Origin: CAYGHE01 sp964349805
Lineage (GTDB): Bacteria; Patescibacteriota; Saccharimonadia; Saccharimonadales; Saccharimonadaceae
Assembly (NCBI GenBank): GCA_964349805.1
Contig: CAYGHE010000007.1
Coordinates: 1-37,404 of the forward strand
Length of the DNA: 37,404 nucleotides
Direction of reading: 5' to 3'
The translations under genes and the position numbers were made by a program. This document shows, piece after piece, positions 15,712 to 24,619 of this stretch; the stretch's first letter is position 1, and each line of letters opens with the position of its first letter. The notes under the pieces were generated by a model that searched no databases, was not told the DNA's origin, and saw only the letters and a list, made by a program, of their open reading frames with translations.

Positions 15712-16383
15712 ATGCGAAAAAGAATAGGCCCGGCCTTCAAAAAGTTTATACAAACCAAACCCGTGTTATGGTTTTTGGGGTTATTTGGAGGCACTAGACG
15801 AATTATAAGAAGGTTGTACGGATGGGTTATAGGCTGGGCGGAAAAGCCGCAGGCCGAGAAAGCTCTAGGCGCTATCGCCGTAGCTGAAAGTTCTTTCTTC
15901 CCTATACCACCCGACCCTTTGCTAATCACTATGGTCTTGGCCCGCCCGCAAAAATACATACGTCTCGCTCTTATTTGTACTGTCGGTAGTGTAGTTGGGG
16001 GTGTGATTGGATACCTTATCGGTGTCGGGCTGTTTGAAACTGTTGGTCAATGGATAATTAATACCTACAATTTACAAGAAGAATTTATCAGTGTTGGCGA
16101 ATTATATGCCAGCAACGCCTTCTTGGCCTTGTTCGCAGCAGCTTTTACGCCCATACCTTACAAAATTTTCACTATTGCGGCCGGTGTGTTTTACATCAAC
16201 ATTCCCGTATTCGTACTGGCATCTATCTTAGGCCGTGGTGGACGCTTTTTCTTGGTGGCTATTTTGATGCATCACTTCGGTAAACGATTTAAAGACAAAA
16301 TAGAAAAATACGTTGACGTCTTGTCTTTAGCCTTTGTGGTATTAATAATTTTAGGCGTATTATCAATCCGTTTCTTGACCTAG
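15712..16383 (+). CDS. DedA/YqaA-family (VTT domain) membrane protein
   Basis: A 223-aa integral membrane protein of the SNARE-associated/DedA superfamily. The typical re-entrant motif is AVAESSFFPIPPDPLLI (about 62-78). A glycine-rich helix (GSVVGGVIGYLIGVGLF) and the second re-entrant block AAFTPIPYKIFTIAAGV follow, then a basic GRGGRFF and C-terminal helices. Relatives act as lipid flippases or in membrane energy homeostasis; the YqaA subgroup has no firm function. Divergent from L25 and convergent with uvrA, whose stop lies 2 nt away. Confidence 0.88.
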   Translation: MRKRIGPAFKKFIQTKPVLWFLGLFGGTRRIIRRLYGWVIGWAEKPQAEKALGAIAVAESSFFPIPPDPLLITMVLARPQKYIRLALICTVGSVVGGVIGYLIGVGLFETVGQWIINTYNLQEEFISVGELYASNAFLALFAAAFTPIPYKIFTIAAGVFYINIPVFVLASILGRGGRFFLVAILMHHFGKRFKDKIEKYVDVLSLAFVVLIILGVLSIRFLT

Positions 16384-16385
16384 AG

Positions 16386-19354
16386 TTAGAGTAGTTTTTT
16401 TAGATATTGACCAGTGTAAGAAGCTTTGTTTTTGACTATTTCTTCGGGTGTACCAGTAGCAACTATATTACCGCCTGCCATTCCACCTTCTGGACCCATA
16501 TCGATAATGTGATCTGCAGTCTTAATCACATCCAAGTTATGCTCTATGACAATAACGCTGTTCCCAGTAGCCACAAGTTGCTGCAGAATAACTAGCAAAC
16601 GCTTGACGTCCGCACTATGTAGCCCAGTAGTAGGTTCATCAAGAATATATAAAGTTCGTCCAGTTGCACGCCTAGAAAGTTCTGTTGAGAGTTTAATTCG
16701 TTGAGCTTCGCCACCGCTAAATGTCGTCGCTGGCTGTCCCAAGCGAATATATCCAAGCCCTACTTCGACTAGAGTATCTAGTTTTCGGGCAATCGCTGGT
16801 ATATTACCAAAAAAGTCAGCAGCTTGTTCAACCGTCATTTCTAGAACATCGCTTATTGATACGCCCTTATATTTAATTTCAAGAGCCTCGCGGTTGTAGC
16901 GCTTTCCCTTACACACTTCACACGTCACATAAACGTCTGGTAGGAAGTGCATTTCGATTTTAATAACGCCGTCACCCTGACAATTTTCGCAGCGACCGCC
17001 CTTAACGTTAAAGCTAAAGCGTCCGGTTTTGTAACCTCGTATATTGGCTTCTGGTGTACTAGCAAAAAGTTCGCGAATAGGCGTAAAGACTCCGGTATAA
17101 GTGGCTGGGTTTGATCTGGGAGTGCGGCCTATAGCAGATTGATCTATGACCACGACTTTATCTAGCTGAGATATACCTTCGATAGATTTATGACTACCCG
17201 GTACATCATGCGCCCTGTGTAATCTCGCTAATAATTCTTTGGCTAAAATATCATTTATAAGTGTCGACTTGCCCGATCCGCTAACACCGCTAATCACGGT
17301 CATAACGCCCAAGGGCAGAGTGGCGTCAATTTCTTTTAAATTATTTTCTGAAGCACCGTGAACGATTAACTGACGATCTTTGTTGATAGTCCTGCGTTTC
17401 TTGGGTACGTCTATTTTGTCCTTGCCACTTAGATAACGTCCCGTTATGCTGTCGGAGTTATTTGCCACTTCAGTCGGGGTACCAGCGGCCACTATTGTCC
17501 CTCCAGCTACCCCTGCTCCAGGTCCGATATCTAGCAGGTAGTCGGCTTGGCGAATAGTTTCTTCATCGTGCTCAACCACTAAAACCGTATTACCCAAGTC
17601 GCGCAAATGCTTCAATGTCGAGACTAAACGGTTATTGTCTTTTTGGTGCAAACCAATAGAAGGTTCGTCTAGTACGTATAAAACTCCTTGAAGTCCTGAC
17701 CCAATTTGAGTAGCTAAACGAATTCGCTGAGCTTCGCCACCACTTAACGTGTTGGCCGCTCTAGACAATTCTATGTAGTGTAGACCGACATTGAACATAA
17801 ACTCTAAGCGAGATTTGATTTCTTTAATGATTTGATCAGCGATAAACTGTTCTTGATCGGTAAGTTTTAGCTCCTTTTCGAACAATTCAAACGCCGCTTT
17901 AATATCAAGTTGACAGATATCCATAATGTTCAAATCGTGAATCGTTACCGCCAGTGCTACAGGCTTCAAGCGAGCGCCTTTGCAGATATGACATTCTCTT
18001 TCACGCATAAAGCGCTCAATGTCTTTGCGCATAAACTCGCTCTCGGTCTCTTTCCAGCGTCGTTCCAAATTGGGAATTACACCCTCATAAACCGAAGCGT
18101 ATCGTCGTCCATCACCTAAATCAACCGTGTATCTCTGCGTGCCTGTACCGTATAGAACCATGTCAAGGTGTTCTTTTTTGAGATCTTTGACTGGTACTCT
18201 AATGCTAAAANNNNNNNNNNNNNNNNNNNNNNNNNNNNNNNNNNNNNNNNNNNNNNNNNNNNNNNNNNNNNNNNNNNNNNNNNNNNNNNNNNNNNNNNNN
18301 NNNNNNNNNNAACCATGTCAAGGTGTTCTTTTTTGAGATCTTTGACTGGTACTCTAATGCTAAAACCGTGAACGCTGGCGACCTCTGCCAAGCGCTTCAT
18401 GTACCAAGCATCGCTGTTGACACGGTTATAGGGGCGAATAGCTCCTTCGGCAATAGTTAAATTTGGATTGAATACTAACGACGGATCAACCTCTAATCGG
18501 TTACCAAGACCCATACAGGCGGAGCAAGCTCCTTGGGGAGCGTTAAAACTAAATAAACGCGGCTCTAGTTCTGGGATGTTCTCGTCTGGATGGTCAATAC
18601 AAGCATAGCGTTGACTATACGTGTGCAACTCTTCGTTATCCGCATTTAATACAGCCGCGACACCGTCGGCTAGTTCCAAAGCCTGCTCTACTGCTTGGGT
18701 AACTCGACTTTGTACATCGGTTTTCAGGGCGATTCTGTCGACTATTATCTCTATAGTGTGTTTGTAGTTTTTATCAAGCTCGGGAAACTCTTCAAGCGTA
18801 TAGACAACCCCGTCGACTCTAGCCCGCGCAAAACCAAGGCGTCGATATTTATCAGGAACGTGAGCAAATTCTCCTTTTTTGCTGCTTACGATTGGCGCCA
18901 TAATCATCAAGCGCGACCCTTCGCTGAATTTCATAATTTCATCAATAATAGATTCTGACGTGCGGCGAGATACGGTTTGGCCACAGATTGGACAATGCGG
19001 TACGCCGATACGCGCAAAAAGCAATCTCAAATAATCATAGATTTCCGTAACGGTGGCGACTGTAGAGCGAGGGTTACGGCTAGTCGATTTTTGATCGATA
19101 GATATAGCTGGACTTAGGCCATCGATCCGATCAACATCTGGCTTCTCCATTAACCCCAGGAATTGACGAGCATAGCTGGACAAGCTTTCAACATAACGGC
19201 GCTGCCCTTCAGCATAAATAGTATCAAAAGCTAACGAAGATTTACCCGACCCAGACAGACCGGTAATAACAACCAGTTTGTCACGGGGTATATCCACATC
19301 AATATTTTTGAGATTATGCTCCCTGGCACCTACTACCTTAATAGTCTCTGACAT
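16386..19354 (-). CDS. uvrA: Excinuclease ABC subunit A, interrupted by a scaffold gap
   Basis: This is one gene, artificially split. The N-terminal part (19354 down to the gap) has Walker A TGLSGSGKSS (31-40), CPICG and the UvrB-binding region. The C-terminal part has a zinc site (CHICKG), LSGGEAQRIRLA, a second Walker A GVSGSGKST, a second zinc cluster (CENCQGDG...CEVCKGKR) and a second signature FSGGEAQRIKLS. A run of 100 N (18211-18310) is flanked by two identical 55-bp copies. Removing the N and one copy joins HLDM to VLYGTGTQRYTVDLG in frame and leaves 2814 nt, a 937-aa protein, the normal UvrA length. It scans DNA for lesions and loads UvrB. A TATAAT lies 8 nt before the ATG. Confidence 0.95.
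18156..18365. other. Assembly gap of 100 N with a 55-bp duplication
   Basis: The 55 bp at 18156-18210 are repeated exactly at 18311-18365 around 100 N. This is what results when two contigs that really overlap are scaffolded with an arbitrary gap size. The true sequence is probably continuous and 155 bp shorter. Confidence 0.93.
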
Positions 19355-19362
19355 AACGAAGT

Positions 19363-19368
19363 ATTATA
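19363..19368 (-). promoter_or_regulatory. -10 box of uvrA
   Basis: A perfect TATAAT on the minus strand ends 8 nt before the uvrA ATG. Confidence 0.5.
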
Positions 19369-19486
19369 CATCAAAACTTCGACTTTTTCCAGAGGCCAAG
19401 GAGCAAATCTTGATAATTCCGCCTTATTTGACTTATTACGCTTATGATTGCATTAGTATAATGTATGTGGTATGCTCTCTTGACAT

Positions 19487-19708
19487 ATGAGAAAGAGTGT
19501 TATCATAACCTGTTTGAGTTTGAGCGGTCTGATGATTCTAGACTCTATTAACTTCGGCCATATATTAATGCTGTTTATAATGACCGGTAAGATACCTGGC
19601 ACTAGCCTTTCTATGCCAGCTACATTAATGTTTGTGTTGATGTGGTCAATTGCAGGTATTATTATCGCCCGCTTTGGAATCATCCCTCTAACGCGCAAGA
19701 AGACGTAA
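19487..19708 (+). CDS. Small two-helix membrane protein, unknown
   Basis: A 73-aa ORF with two hydrophobic segments (about residues 5-33 and 44-66) and a basic C-terminus (RKKT). An extended -10-like TGG TATGCT ends 10 nt before the ATG, the same spacing as at other genes here. It ends 4 nt before the convergent exonuclease I gene. I recognise no family. The opposite-strand ORF over the same bases is less protein-like. Confidence 0.5.
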   Translation: MRKSVIITCLSLSGLMILDSINFGHILMLFIMTGKIPGTSLSMPATLMFVLMWSIAGIIIARFGIIPLTRKKT

Positions 19709-19712
19709 TTAT

Positions 19713-21134
19713 TTATTGTAAATCTACGGGTACGACGCTTTCGGCCCAAAGTTGCAATTCCTGCAAGATAAACAGTTTATTTTCGTCGCTTTCATTTGCC
19801 GCTAACGCCGCTAGCGACTCTACATAGGTCGGCAATTCCGCCATTAACTTACTTGATCGCCACTCTTCCCAGGCGACTGTTTCGCTCTCGCTTAGACTGT
19901 TGGGGAAGTTGCGAGCTTTATAGCGCAGCAGCAGCGTATCTAGACGAGAATCAGTGAAATCAGGATATAAATCGGCCAAATCCTGTTCGCTAGCGTTTCT
20001 GACAGTTTCTGCCCGCAACCTATCTTTATCATCCAAAAAACCTTCGTAAAGTTCTAACTCGGGGTCTGAAGGTTGTTTTCTTTCGGGTCTTTCTTCAAAA
20101 ACACTGCGCACGTTTTCAGCAAAAGATGGCACGCTTAAGAGAATTTTTTTATGTTTTTCAACCGTCTCTTTAGTTATAGCAATCTTATCCCAGCCGTTTT
20201 CAGATTCCAGGACGCCTAACGGCGCTACAGCTGGCGCCCGATTATACTGCAGTTCCTTGACTGGTAAAGATACAAAATCATCTGCGCGACGTGTTTCCCA
20301 CGAAGCATAAATATTCTCGGCAATAGCCGCTTTGTCCATGTCGATAATCGATGACGGATCGTGCCGCAGGTCGTACACGATTACGTTACCGTTCCTGCCG
20401 GCAGTTAGCGGAAAGGCGACGGTTGCCTTGTTATAAGTTCCGTCATATCGGCCGCTAACATACACGAAAGGCTGTTTTACGTCTAAATTAATTAGTTTCT
20501 TAACCTCGTTTTTGTCACGCATTTTTAGCAAATAGTTAAATAATTGCGGCTGTTTTTCGCTAATTAACCTAGTCACGCCCAGTAAAGCTTCGACATCGCT
20601 CAGGGCGTCATGAGCCTTGTGATGATCTAGTCCATTGGCGGCACTTAGAGCGGTTAATTTATTAGTGGACTTGCCGTCTTTGTCAACGGGCCATTCGATA
20701 CCCTCTGGGCGCAGAGCTCTAGTCATCCGAGCAACGTCTAAGATATCCCAACGTGACCTCCCGTCTTTGTAGGCCCACTCATAGGGATCATAAAAATTTC
20801 GCCAAAATAAATGACGGATAAACTCATCGTCAAAACGAATACTATTAAAACCAACCACGGTCGTGTCGGGCGTAAAAACTTCTTCTGATATAGTGCGGCA
20901 TAGTTCAGCTTCGCTATAACCATCGGCTAGTGTCTGTTGTGGCGTTATGCCAGTTACCAGCAGGGCGCCGGGGCTAGGCAAAATGTCATCGGTTATCTTG
21001 ACTAAAAGATTGACCGGCTCGCCTATCTGGTTAAATTTTTCATCGGTACGAATACCAGCAAACTGCATGATGCGGTCGCGCCTAGCGTCCAGTCCGCTTG
21101 TTTCCAAGTCATAAAAGAAAAATGTTTTAGCCAT
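19713..21134 (-). CDS. sbcB: Exodeoxyribonuclease I
   Basis: A 473-aa exonuclease I, about E. coli length. The DEDDh residues are visible: Asp9 and Glu11 in YDLETSG, Asp102 in NSIRFDDEF, and His175 and Asp180 in HKAHDALSD. The ExoI-typical C-terminal regions follow (PVKELQYNRAPAVAPLGVL and a helical end). It degrades single-stranded DNA 3' to 5' in recombination and mismatch repair. A TATAAT box lies 8 nt before the ATG, directly after the terminator of the structured RNA. Confidence 0.92.
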   Translation of the reverse strand: MAKTFFFYDLETSGLDARRDRIMQFAGIRTDEKFNQIGEPVNLLVKITDDILPSPGALLVTGITPQQTLADGYSEAELCRTISEEVFTPDTTVVGFNSIRFDDEFIRHLFWRNFYDPYEWAYKDGRSRWDILDVARMTRALRPEGIEWPVDKDGKSTNKLTALSAANGLDHHKAHDALSDVEALLGVTRLISEKQPQLFNYLLKMRDKNEVKKLINLDVKQPFVYVSGRYDGTYNKATVAFPLTAGRNGNVIVYDLRHDPSSIIDMDKAAIAENIYASWETRRADDFVSLPVKELQYNRAPAVAPLGVLESENGWDKIAITKETVEKHKKILLSVPSFAENVRSVFEERPERKQPSDPELELYEGFLDDKDRLRAETVRNASEQDLADLYPDFTDSRLDTLLLRYKARNFPNSLSESETVAWEEWRSSKLMAELPTYVESLAALAANESDENKLFILQELQLWAESVVPVDLQ

Positions 21135-21142
21135 TAAAATCC

Positions 21143-21148
21143 ATTATA
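21143..21148 (-). promoter_or_regulatory. -10 box of exonuclease I
   Basis: TATAAT on the minus strand, 8 nt before the ATG and about 12 nt after the T-run of the RNA terminator, so exonuclease I does not depend on read-through. Confidence 0.45.
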
Positions 21149-21159
21149 CGTTTTACCCT

Positions 21160-21189
21160 GAAAAAGGAGAAGCACCCCATTTGGGGTGC
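21160..21189 (-). terminator. Rho-independent terminator of the structured RNA
   Basis: A 7-bp perfect stem GCACCCC/GGGGTGC with a 4-nt loop is followed on the minus strand by TTCTCCTTTTT. It fixes the RNA direction as minus. Confidence 0.75.
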
Positions 21190-21704
21190 AGTAGGAACAG
21201 GTTGGATAAATCTTAGCTCGGTAGGCCCCGGCAGGAGCGAGTCAGACCGTGCGCGAGCACGGAGAGCCTCAGCTCCCACCGGGGCCTCGTGGAGAAGCGA
21301 AATGCCAGCGTAACCAGCCCTCCGGGGTAAGCGCCCGAAGCGATTTTCTCGACACCTCCCTCTCAACCATCGCCCCTGCAGTGGGCGACAGCACCCGCAC
21401 CGTTGCGCACTAGCGCGGGTCGTTTATAGGCAAAACGGGACATCCCGGGCGGGAATGCACTTACTTGCCACTCCCGCCACGGGATGCGGAGCCAACTCTC
21501 GGGTGGCTCCAGATCGCATTCCCGCGGAGTGAACCAAACGCGGGTCGGTGCGGTCCGTCTCAGCGATCCCCTTATCGAGCTTGCGTCATCCCCCGACGCC
21601 GCAAAGCTCGACGCTTTGATTGAATTATCCAACTTGTTCAGGTACTCTCTAGTGACTGCGCCACACCTACTAAACCGTAGGGGCTCTGACCACTTTCGAG
21701 ATTA
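21160..21704 (-). ncRNA. Structured non-coding RNA of about 545 nt, class not recognised
   Basis: A gene-free, GC-rich stretch with its own promoter and terminator on the minus strand. A closing helix joins 21625-21639 to 21195-21209 (14 of 15 pairs). Inside are many strong hairpins: CGAGCTT/AAGCTCG enclosing GCGTC/GACGC, GGAGCCA/TGGCTCC, TCGCCC/GGGCGA, CCGTGC/GCACGG, and GGCCCCGG/CCGGGGCC near the 3' side. A separate 5' domain of stacked short helices has CCTAC/GTAGG at its tip. I do not find the RNase P core (GGAAAGTC, ACAGAA), tmRNA ends with CCA, or an SRP motif. It may be a divergent RNase P or tmRNA or a new large RNA. Confidence 0.72.
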
Positions 21705-21709
21705 GACAC

Positions 21710-21738
21710 ATTGTGCCACACCGTTCCCAAACCGTCAA
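21710..21738 (-). promoter_or_regulatory. Promoter of the structured RNA
   Basis: TTGACG, 17 nt, CACAAT on the minus strand, with TGG before the -10. The predicted start is near 21703. Confidence 0.6.
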
Positions 21739-21764
21739 CCCTCACCTTCACCTCCTCTAGTATT

Positions 21765-21805
21765 GTTGCAAGGCCCGTCCTTGCAACAAGGACGGGCCTT
21801 GCAAC
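21765..21805. repeat. Palindrome between obg and the RNA gene (sister of the uvrC copy)
   Basis: Arms of 19 bp around a CAA loop. The inner 39 bp match the uvrC palindrome in length and in the outer and inner arm segments (TTGCAAGGCC and CCTTG); only a 3-bp block differs, CGT instead of AGG. No T-run follows, so it is a poor terminator for obg. Confidence 0.85.
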
Positions 21806-21825
21806 AGAAGGTTGACTTGTTATGG

Positions 21826-23118
21826 TTATTGCTCGGTTAAGGTGAGTTCGTTTTTGCCAATCCTGATTACACTGGGGCCTTCGGCTCCTTTGCGGATAAG
21901 TTCGTGGGTGATACCCATTTTGTTCATAATATCGCGTAACCGGTTGGCTCCCTCATAATTATCAAAATTAGTACGCAGGGCAAATTTTTCTATCTTAGCG
22001 CCTTTGACTACGAATATTTCTTTATCACCTTCGGTAACTTTTTCCACAGTCCAAGCATCGGCCATTTGTTTGTCGTTGAGTTTGATAACTTCAGACTCTT
22101 CTTTGCTTTCCTCGATTTTTTTGGCTGCTCGCTTGCGAGCAATCGCTACTTTACGGTACAAAGCTCTCAAAACTTCCTCGAGCCCCTGATGAGCGCGCGA
22201 TGATATTACGAATATTTCTGATTTTGGCGCGGCCTTTTTAAGATCCGCTAGTTGCATGTCTATTATTTCTTTATCCATACCTTCGGCTTTGGTGAACGCT
22301 ATAATTTCAGGTCTCTTGTATAAATCATCGCTGTATTTTTTTAATTCGTTACGTATGACTTTGTAACTATCCACCACGTCATCACGGTAGATATCTATCA
22401 AGTGCAGCAATACAGCTGTTCTTTCTACGTGGCGCAAGAACTCATCACCTAACCCCCTGCCTTCGCTGGCGCCTTCAATCAGACCGGGGATGTCGGCAAT
22501 CAGTAAAGAATCGCTATCAATATCCGCTACGCCTAGATTAGGTGAAAGAGTAGTAAATTCGTAATCAGCGATTTTAGGGCGAGCGCTACTGACAACACTC
22601 AAAAAAGTTGATTTACCAGCGTTTGGAAAACCGATTAGGCCTACATCAGCTAAAAGTTTTAACTCAAGTTCAGCTTCAAATGATTCCCCGGGCTCGCCTT
22701 TTTCGGCCATTTTGGGAGCTTGGCGAACCGAGCTTTTGAAATGAGCGTTACCAAAACCGCCGTCGCCACCTTTGGCTATAACGACTTCTTGACTAGACTC
22801 AACCAAGTCGGCGATAATTTCACCGTCACGCATTATTAGCGTACCGACAGGCACTTTGACACGTAGTTCATTACCGGAACGCCCGTGTCGATCGCGTTTG
22901 GATCCAGATTGTCCGGGTTCGGCTTTTAATTCTGGCTTGTAACGAAAGTCTACAAGAGTGTTGAGATTTTCGGTAGCAACGAAAATGACATCACCACCTT
23001 TGCCACCGTCACCACCGTCAGGACCGCCTCTGTCAACATATTTTTCGTGCCGAAAACTAACGGCCCCGTCGCCGCCCTTGCCTGCACTTACGAATACTTT
23101 AGCGGTATCGACAAACAT
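21826..23118 (-). CDS. obgE: GTPase Obg
   Basis: A 430-aa Obg with all three domains. The glycine-rich OBG fold (1-160) contains GGDGGFGNAHFKSS. The G domain has GFPNAGKST, a G3 in ADIPGLIEGASEGRGLGDEFLRH and an FTKAE-type G4. The C-terminal OCT domain is at about 345-430. It acts in 50S subunit assembly and growth control. An extended -10 (TGC TATAAT) ends 10 nt before the ATG, in the short gap after the LysM-CHAP gene. Confidence 0.96.
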   Translation of the reverse strand: MFVDTAKVFVSAGKGGDGAVSFRHEKYVDRGGPDGGDGGKGGDVIFVATENLNTLVDFRYKPELKAEPGQSGSKRDRHGRSGNELRVKVPVGTLIMRDGEIIADLVESSQEVVIAKGGDGGFGNAHFKSSVRQAPKMAEKGEPGESFEAELELKLLADVGLIGFPNAGKSTFLSVVSSARPKIADYEFTTLSPNLGVADIDSDSLLIADIPGLIEGASEGRGLGDEFLRHVERTAVLLHLIDIYRDDVVDSYKVIRNELKKYSDDLYKRPEIIAFTKAEGMDKEIIDMQLADLKKAAPKSEIFVISSRAHQGLEEVLRALYRKVAIARKRAAKKIEESKEESEVIKLNDKQMADAWTVEKVTEGDKEIFVVKGAKIEKFALRTNFDNYEGANRLRDIMNKMGITHELIRKGAEGPSVIRIGKNELTLTEQ

Positions 23119-23128
23119 AGATGGACTA

Positions 23129-23137
23129 ATTATAGCA
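23129..23137 (-). promoter_or_regulatory. Extended -10 of obg
   Basis: TGC TATAAT on the minus strand, ending 10 nt before the ATG; a near-leaderless arrangement. Confidence 0.55.
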
Positions 23138-23151
23138 GTATAAGGGTCAGA

Positions 23152-24276
23152 CTATTGGATGTAGGCGTAAAATCCAACGTTACCAGCTGAAATAACTCGT
23201 GCCGAAACGATGTTCCAGCCTCCGCCAGGCGTGTAGGCGTTCATTTCACTAATCAAGATGTCGCCGTTCGCTCGCACTTCTTCAACAATACCAACGTGAC
23301 CATAACCACCGGCATTCTGAATAATTGCTCCAACGGAAGGAGAATTGTTAACGGTAAGACCGCTACTGGCGGCATAATAAGACCAAGTGTTAGCGTTGCC
23401 CCATTGTGATCCAACTGGTCTACCAAGCTCTACCCGGCGGTCATAGGCATAGGCAGTACAGTTACCAAAGGCATAGCCGTTACCAGCCAGCATCGGCGTT
23501 CCTACTTTAATTCTCCAGGAATCGCCACCAAAACCAGCTCCATAGTTAACCAAGGCCGCAGTGACAGGGCGAGGCGCAACATAACCTGGTCGTTCTGTAT
23601 TAGGCAGGGTGCCACTAGGTAGGATCAGTTCTACGTTCGGAGTTAATCCTCCTAATTCAAGGTCGTTATAGGCAATCAGGCGAGTTCGGTCTACGCCGTA
23701 ACGGTCTGCTATCGAATCTGCTGTATCGCCAGACCTAACTATATAAAGAACTCCGTTAATTGGTGGTACCCGAAGAATCGTACCAGCGCTAACAGAATCT
23801 GAAGTCATGTTATTAGCCCATTTAATAGTCTGTGTAGTCACACCAAACTGAGCAGCGATTGACGCCAGCGTTTCACCTTCTTTGACAGTATAGTCAATAA
23901 CCTTGCGGTTAGGCGTTGCTGATTCGATAATCTGCGGCTTGTCGCTAGAAGATGCTTGAGATAACTCACTCTTAATTTTTGCAGAAATAGCCAAGCTGGC
24001 GGCATTAGGAGCCACCGACAAGTTAGCTGTTTGAGCTACATTAGCCGCTACACCCGTAGCCACAACTTCATCTATAGACGATGGTTGTGTTTGGGTGGTG
24101 GAATTAGCAATATTAGCTACTGGGTTGGACGGCTGAGGATCTTGATAACCTACGGCTATTACCGTTACTAAAAGTGCAAACACAGCCGTATAGACCGCGA
24201 TCGCGGACGGTTTGAGTTTCGCCTTTATCTTGCGGTGCCGCTCGGTGCCTATTGGAGTAGGTCGACGCGACGCCAT
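23152..24276 (-). CDS. Secreted or anchored peptidoglycan hydrolase, LysM-LysM-CHAP
   Basis: A 374-aa protein. A basic start and one membrane helix (about 25-43) are followed by a Ser/Thr/Ala linker. LysM1 is at about 128-171 (YTVKEGETLASIAAQFGVTT), LysM2 at about 177-220, and a CHAP amidase/endopeptidase domain runs to the end. Catalytic Cys273 is in GNCTAYAYDRR and His327 in GYGHVGIVEEV, with polar residues in ISEMN. It should bind glycan through LysM and cut peptidoglycan peptide bonds outside the membrane. It is preceded by a structured leader of about 277 nt and a near-consensus promoter. Confidence 0.93.
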   Translation of the reverse strand: MASRRPTPIGTERHRKIKAKLKPSAIAVYTAVFALLVTVIAVGYQDPQPSNPVANIANSTTQTQPSSIDEVVATGVAANVAQTANLSVAPNAASLAISAKIKSELSQASSSDKPQIIESATPNRKVIDYTVKEGETLASIAAQFGVTTQTIKWANNMTSDSVSAGTILRVPPINGVLYIVRSGDTADSIADRYGVDRTRLIAYNDLELGGLTPNVELILPSGTLPNTERPGYVAPRPVTAALVNYGAGFGGDSWRIKVGTPMLAGNGYAFGNCTAYAYDRRVELGRPVGSQWGNANTWSYYAASSGLTVNNSPSVGAIIQNAGGYGHVGIVEEVRANGDILISEMNAYTPGGGWNIVSARVISAGNVGFYAYIQ

Positions 24277-24560
24277 AAGGTTTGGCGCTGATTGTTTATT
24301 AGTAGTAATCGATCCTCGAGCAAAACTCTTCGTGATCTGGTTACGAATTATCGTTCTCCTGCCGCCTGCATTTCTACAGGGGCTCTACCCTACTTTGTCT
24401 TTCTTCTCGCCTCCACTAGAGGTTTTATAGAAAGGGATACGTTTCGACCGCGTATCCGTACGACATTTGTCGGTAGGCCCATTCGCTCTATGCACTCCCA
24501 CTCGCAGGTTCGGTAAATCGGTACCGTACTAGTAGACATAGCACGAATGTGCTAACTGAC
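24277..24560 (-). promoter_or_regulatory. Long structured 5' leader of the LysM-CHAP gene (candidate riboswitch or cis-RNA)
   Basis: No gene is visible here. The minus-strand leader contains at least five hairpins: TAGCAC/GTGCTA at the very 5' end (24539-24554), CGACA/TGTCG (24461-24472), GGATACG/CGTATCC (24435-24457), CCTC/GAGG (24410-24422) and CCTG/CAGG (24365-24380). Conserved-looking unpaired purine runs (GAGAAGAAAGACAAAG, GGCAGGAGAACGA) lie between them. Wall hydrolase genes are often under the c-di-AMP (ydaO) riboswitch, but I do not see its core, so the class is open. Confidence 0.5.
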
Positions 24561-24589
24561 ATTTTATCAACTATTGTTTTATATGTCAA
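24561..24589 (-). promoter_or_regulatory. Strong sigma70 promoter of the LysM-CHAP gene
   Basis: Consensus TTGACA, a 17-nt spacer and TAAAAT on the minus strand, the best promoter in the window. The predicted start is near 24553, 277 nt before the ATG. Confidence 0.75.
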
Positions 24590-24619
24590 TATATTTTATA
24601 ACTATGCTTATCTGTCAAG

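Noticed and set aside
16386..19354. Two separate uvrA genes or a uvrA pseudogene
   Set aside because: The split is explained by 100 N plus a 55-bp contig overlap; collapsing restores the frame and normal length.
19453..19749. 98-aa minus-strand ORF opposite the small membrane ORF
   Set aside because: Overlaps the end of exonuclease I and has no convincing start region; the plus-strand ORF has a better hydrophobic pattern and promoter.
21127..21632. Two minus-strand ORFs over the gene-free region next to obg
   Set aside because: Arg/Pro-rich, low-quality translations produced by a GC-rich structured RNA; no start signals or family patterns.
21160..21704. Identification of the RNA as RNase P, tmRNA or SRP RNA
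   Set aside because: The conserved RNase P strings, a tRNA-like end with CCA and the SRP loop motif were looked for on both strands and not found, so no class is claimed.
21765..21805. Palindrome as the terminator of obg
   Set aside because: No T-run follows on the minus strand, and the same element occurs inside the uvrC coding region.
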